DNA of 5,833 bases from Rubrivivax sp. (GTDB lineage: Bacteria; Pseudomonadota; Gammaproteobacteria; Burkholderiales; Burkholderiaceae_C), in contig JAUYAJ010000213.1 of NCBI GenBank assembly GCA_030693565.1, positions 1-5,833 on the forward strand. The letters run 5' to 3'. Below the pieces are notes generated by a model. That model made no database searches and was not told where the DNA came from. It worked only from the letters and a program-made list of their open reading frames with translations. Both the position numbers and the translations under genes were made by a program. How positions within the stretch are numbered: position 1 is the stretch's first letter; each line of letters opens with the position of its first letter. Of this stretch, positions 1-5,833 are shown in pieces.

Positions 1-4028
<4,028 letters not shown>

Positions 4029-4081
4029 GGGCGCGTCGTCAAGGGCGGTGGGTGCGGGCGAGCGAGCGGTCGGCGACTGCA

Positions 4082-4113
4082 GGCATTATCGTCACATATG
4101 TAACGATAATGCC
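4082..4113. promoter_or_regulatory. 32-bp near-perfect palindrome, candidate operator
   Basis: The left half GGCATTATCGTCACAT and the right half ATGTAACGATAATGCC are inverted repeats with no spacer. Fifteen of sixteen pairs match; the only mismatch is 4093/4102. The centre is CATATG. The element is 19/32 A+T in an otherwise very GC-rich window. It lies in the gap between the HD-GYP gene (stop at 4144) and the large kinase, with its near edge 54 bp upstream of the kinase ATG. Each arm carries GATAAT, one base from the sigma-70 -10 consensus, at 4090-4085 on the minus strand, but I see no convincing -35. An operator for a dimeric or tetrameric repressor controlling the kinase gene is the likeliest reading. 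As RNA it could also form a long hairpin, extendable by four pairs (4077-4080 with 4114-4117) across a bulged A4081. No T-run follows, so an intrinsic terminator is unlikely. Confidence 0.6.
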
Positions 4114-4143
4114 GCAGCGCGCACCGACCCGGCGACGCGATCG

Positions 4144-5232
4144 TCAGACCGGAGCCTGGATGGGTGCATCGGCGAACTGCCCGCGGATCACCAAGGCGTC
4201 GTCGATCGACGCACACAGCGCGTCGACGACCGTGGGCTCGAACTGCCGGCCTGCCTGCCGGCGGATGTAGTCGAGCGCGGTCTCGACCGACCAGGCGTCC
4301 TTGTAGGGACGCTGCGAGGTCAGCGCGTCGAAGACATCGGCCACCGCGACGATGCGCGCCGACGCCGGGATCGCCTCGCCGCACAATGCGTTCGGGTAGC
4401 CGCTCCCGTCCCAGTGCTCGTGGTGCGACAGCGCGATCTCGGCGGCCAGGCGGATCATCTCGTTGGTCGACGAGTTCAGGATTTCCGCGCCCTTTGTCGT
4501 GTGGGTCTGCATCTGCCGGCGTTCGTCGGCGGTCAGCGGGCCGGGCTTGAGCAGGATGCTGTCGGGGATGGCGATCTTGCCGATGTCGTGCAGCGGGCTG
4601 GCGTGGAGCATCAGCTCGCAGTCGGCCGCACTCCAGCCGAGCCGGGCGGCGAGCACGGCCGAGACATGGCTCATGCGCAGGACATGGGCGCCGGTCTCGT
4701 TGTCTCTGAACTCGGCAGCGCGGCCGAGCAGCTGCACGATTTCCAGCTGCGATTGGCGGACCTCCTGCGTGCGCTCCCGGACCACCGATTCGAGTGCGCC
4801 CATCTGCTCGTGCAGACCGTGCCGCGCGCGCTGCATGCCGGCGTGCCGGCGCAGCCGCGCCAGCAGTTCGGCGGCATCGAAAGGCTTGGCGACGAAGTCG
4901 CAGGCGCCCAGCGAGATCGACTTCACCTGCACGCTGCGCCGCGCGTCCGCGGTGAGCACGATCACCGGCGGCGCCATAGGGCCGTAGCAGCGGCGCAGCA
5001 GCTCCATCACCTGCCAGCCATCGACATGCGGCATCGCCAGGTCGAGCAGCACGACATCGAACACCTGGTCGGTGCAGGCCGCCGCCAGCGTGCGCGCGTC
5101 GGCCACCAGCGTCGGCGCGGCGAACCCCGCCAGCGCGAGCAGCCGGTCGATCAGTTTCAGGCTGACGATGTCGTCGTCGACCACCAGCACGCGGAGCGCG
5201 CCGCCTGGGAGATCCGCGTCGTCAGCATTCAT
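4144..5232 (-). CDS. REC-HD-GYP response regulator (RpfG-like), predicted cyclic-di-GMP phosphodiesterase
   Basis: This is a complete 362-residue protein, ATG at 5232 and TGA at 4146-4144. Residues 13-130 form a receiver domain with acidic residues Asp19-21, phospho-acceptor Asp64 (in LLDLAMP), Thr94 and Lys116-Pro117, so it should accept phosphate. A charged, probably helical linker (about 130-168) leads to an HD-GYP domain (about 170-350). Its metal and catalytic signature appears complete: ETGAH 179-183 with Arg186, His215-Asp216 followed by GK, His244, His270-His271, the DGSGYP motif 275-280, and ADVFDALTSQRPYK 298-311. HD-GYP proteins of this family hydrolyse cyclic-di-GMP to pGpG and/or GMP and act on motility, biofilm and virulence programmes. 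The start overlaps the upstream kinase stop, indicating translational coupling and a cognate pair. A weak GGA lies 8 bases upstream of the ATG. Catalytic activity is inferred from motifs; the cellular output is unknown. Confidence 0.95.
   Translation of the reverse strand: MNADDADLPGGALRVLVVDDDIVSLKLIDRLLALAGFAAPTLVADARTLAAACTDQVFDVVLLDLAMPHVDGWQVMELLRRCYGPMAPPVIVLTADARRSVQVKSISLGACDFVAKPFDAAELLARLRRHAGMQRARHGLHEQMGALESVVRERTQEVRQSQLEIVQLLGRAAEFRDNETGAHVLRMSHVSAVLAARLGWSAADCELMLHASPLHDIGKIAIPDSILLKPGPLTADERRQMQTHTTKGAEILNSSTNEMIRLAAEIALSHHEHWDGSGYPNALCGEAIPASARIVAVADVFDALTSQRPYKDAWSVETALDYIRRQAGRQFEPTVVDALCASIDDALVIRGQFADAPIQAPV
5229..5232 (-). other. ATGA stop/start overlap coupling hybrid kinase and HD-GYP regulator
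   Basis: On the minus strand the four bases ATGA hold both the ATG of the REC-HD-GYP gene (5232-5230) and the TGA of the upstream hybrid kinase (5231-5229). With only a weak GGA ahead of the start, ribosomes finishing the kinase probably reinitiate on the regulator. This would keep the two proteins in a fixed ratio, as expected for a cognate pair in one operon. Confidence 0.85.
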
Positions 5233-5833
5233 GGGGTGAGTCCTGGTGCCGTCAGTGCGGACTGAACGCGCACGAGCAGTTGGTGGATGTCGATCGGCTT
5301 GGTCAGGTAGTCGTCGACGCCGGCGCGCAGACCGCGCTCGATGTCGGCCGGCTGGGCGTTGGCCGAGACCGCGATGACCACGGTGTGCGCCAGCCCGGGC
5401 TCATGGCGCAGCCGCGCCAGCAGGTCCAGGCCGCTCATGTCGGGCAGGTCGATGTCGAGCAGGATCAGGTCCGGCAGCTCGGCGCGGGCCAGCGCCATGC
5501 CGTCGGCGGCGCTGGCGGCGCCGAGCACGGTGACCTTGGGCAACAGCTGCAGCATCGCACGCACGAGCTTCAGGTTGGCTGCGTTGTCCTCGATGTAGAG
5601 CACACGCTGACCTTGCGCATGCCGGTTCGGTGCCAGCCCGTCGAGCCCGGCCGCGACGGCGGGGTCCGCGCCATCTGGACCGGCCTCGGCGCCCGGCAGC
5701 TCGATCCAGAACACGCTGCCCTGGTCCCTTTCGCTGCGCACGCCGAGTTCGCCATTCATCAGCCGGACCAGGCGCTGGGTGATCGACAAGCCGATGCCTA
5801 TGCCCTCGGCCTGGTGGCGGTGGCGCTCCAGGC
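5229..5833 (-). CDS. Hybrid sensor histidine kinase, C-terminal part only (5' end beyond window)
   Basis: The last 200 codons are visible and the frame is open to the right edge. Visible residues 1-46 are the end of a HATPase domain, with the G2 box GIGIG at 10-14 and the final strand VFWIELP. An Ala/Gly/Asp/Pro-rich linker (about 46-72) follows, then a C-terminal receiver (about 76-193). The receiver has the acidic cluster Glu81-Asp82, phospho-acceptor Asp126 (LILLDIDLP; codon 5456-5454), Ser156 in SANA, and Lys178-Pro179 in DYLTKP. All key residues are present, so it should take phosphate from its own kinase core or pass it through a phosphorelay. The sensor region, HisKA domain and start lie outside the window, so the stimulus and membrane topology are unknown. 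It overlaps the REC-HD-GYP gene by four bases and is its likely phosphodonor, though transfer to that protein's own receiver would normally need either direct kinase transfer or an Hpt intermediate not seen here. Confidence 0.93.
   Translation of the reverse strand, partial: LERHRHQAEGIGIGLSITQRLVRLMNGELGVRSERDQGSVFWIELPGAEAGPDGADPAVAAGLDGLAPNRHAQGQRVLYIEDNAANLKLVRAMLQLLPKVTVLGAASAADGMALARAELPDLILLDIDLPDMSGLDLLARLRHEPGLAHTVVIAVSANAQPADIERGLRAGVDDYLTKPIDIHQLLVRVQSALTAPGLTP

Noticed and set aside
4082..4113. Palindrome as an intrinsic transcription terminator of the kinase/HD-GYP operon
   Set aside because: The stem is strong, but no T-run follows on either strand, and the loop-less AT-rich centre is unusual for such terminators.
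4082..4113. Palindrome as a chromosomal dif site (XerC/XerD)
   Set aside because: The arms do not resemble the conserved TTATGTTAAAT-type XerD half and the symmetry runs through the centre, unlike dif with its asymmetric 6-bp core.

Overview
The window is very GC-rich and compact. Every gene I can support lies on the minus strand, so transcription runs from right to left. The strong G/C bias at third codon positions, and the soluble multi-PAS hybrid kinases paired with an HD-GYP regulator, suggest a high-GC proteobacterium. Burkholderiales (a Rubrivivax/Leptothrix-like betaproteobacterium) is my best guess, but it is inference and no marker gene is present.

Layout from right to left. (1) At 5833-5229 is the 3' end of a hybrid histidine kinase: the end of its ATPase domain followed by a C-terminal receiver domain. 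(2) It overlaps, by the four bases ATGA, a complete 362-residue response regulator of REC-HD-GYP (RpfG-like) architecture at 5232-4144, predicted to be a cyclic-di-GMP phosphodiesterase. (3) A 115-bp gap (4143-4029) follows. It contains a 32-bp near-perfect palindrome in an AT-rich island, the clearest non-coding signal in the window. (4) From 4028 to the left edge one uninterrupted frame of 1342 codons encodes a large soluble sensor kinase that runs off the window. Its order is two degenerate receiver domains, PAS, GAF, four more PAS domains, HisKA and HATPase. It probably continues into a C-terminal receiver.

Working model: the right-hand kinase and the HD-GYP protein form a translationally coupled two-component pair in which phosphorylation controls cyclic-di-GMP breakdown. 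The left-hand kinase is a second signalling input, possibly its own transcription unit controlled at the palindrome. Whether it also feeds the HD-GYP regulator cannot be decided from sequence. The window is a dense signalling locus rather than a mobile or defence island. I see no RNA genes, transposons, CRISPR arrays or intrinsic terminators. The long plus-strand open frames are antisense shadows of the kinase gene.
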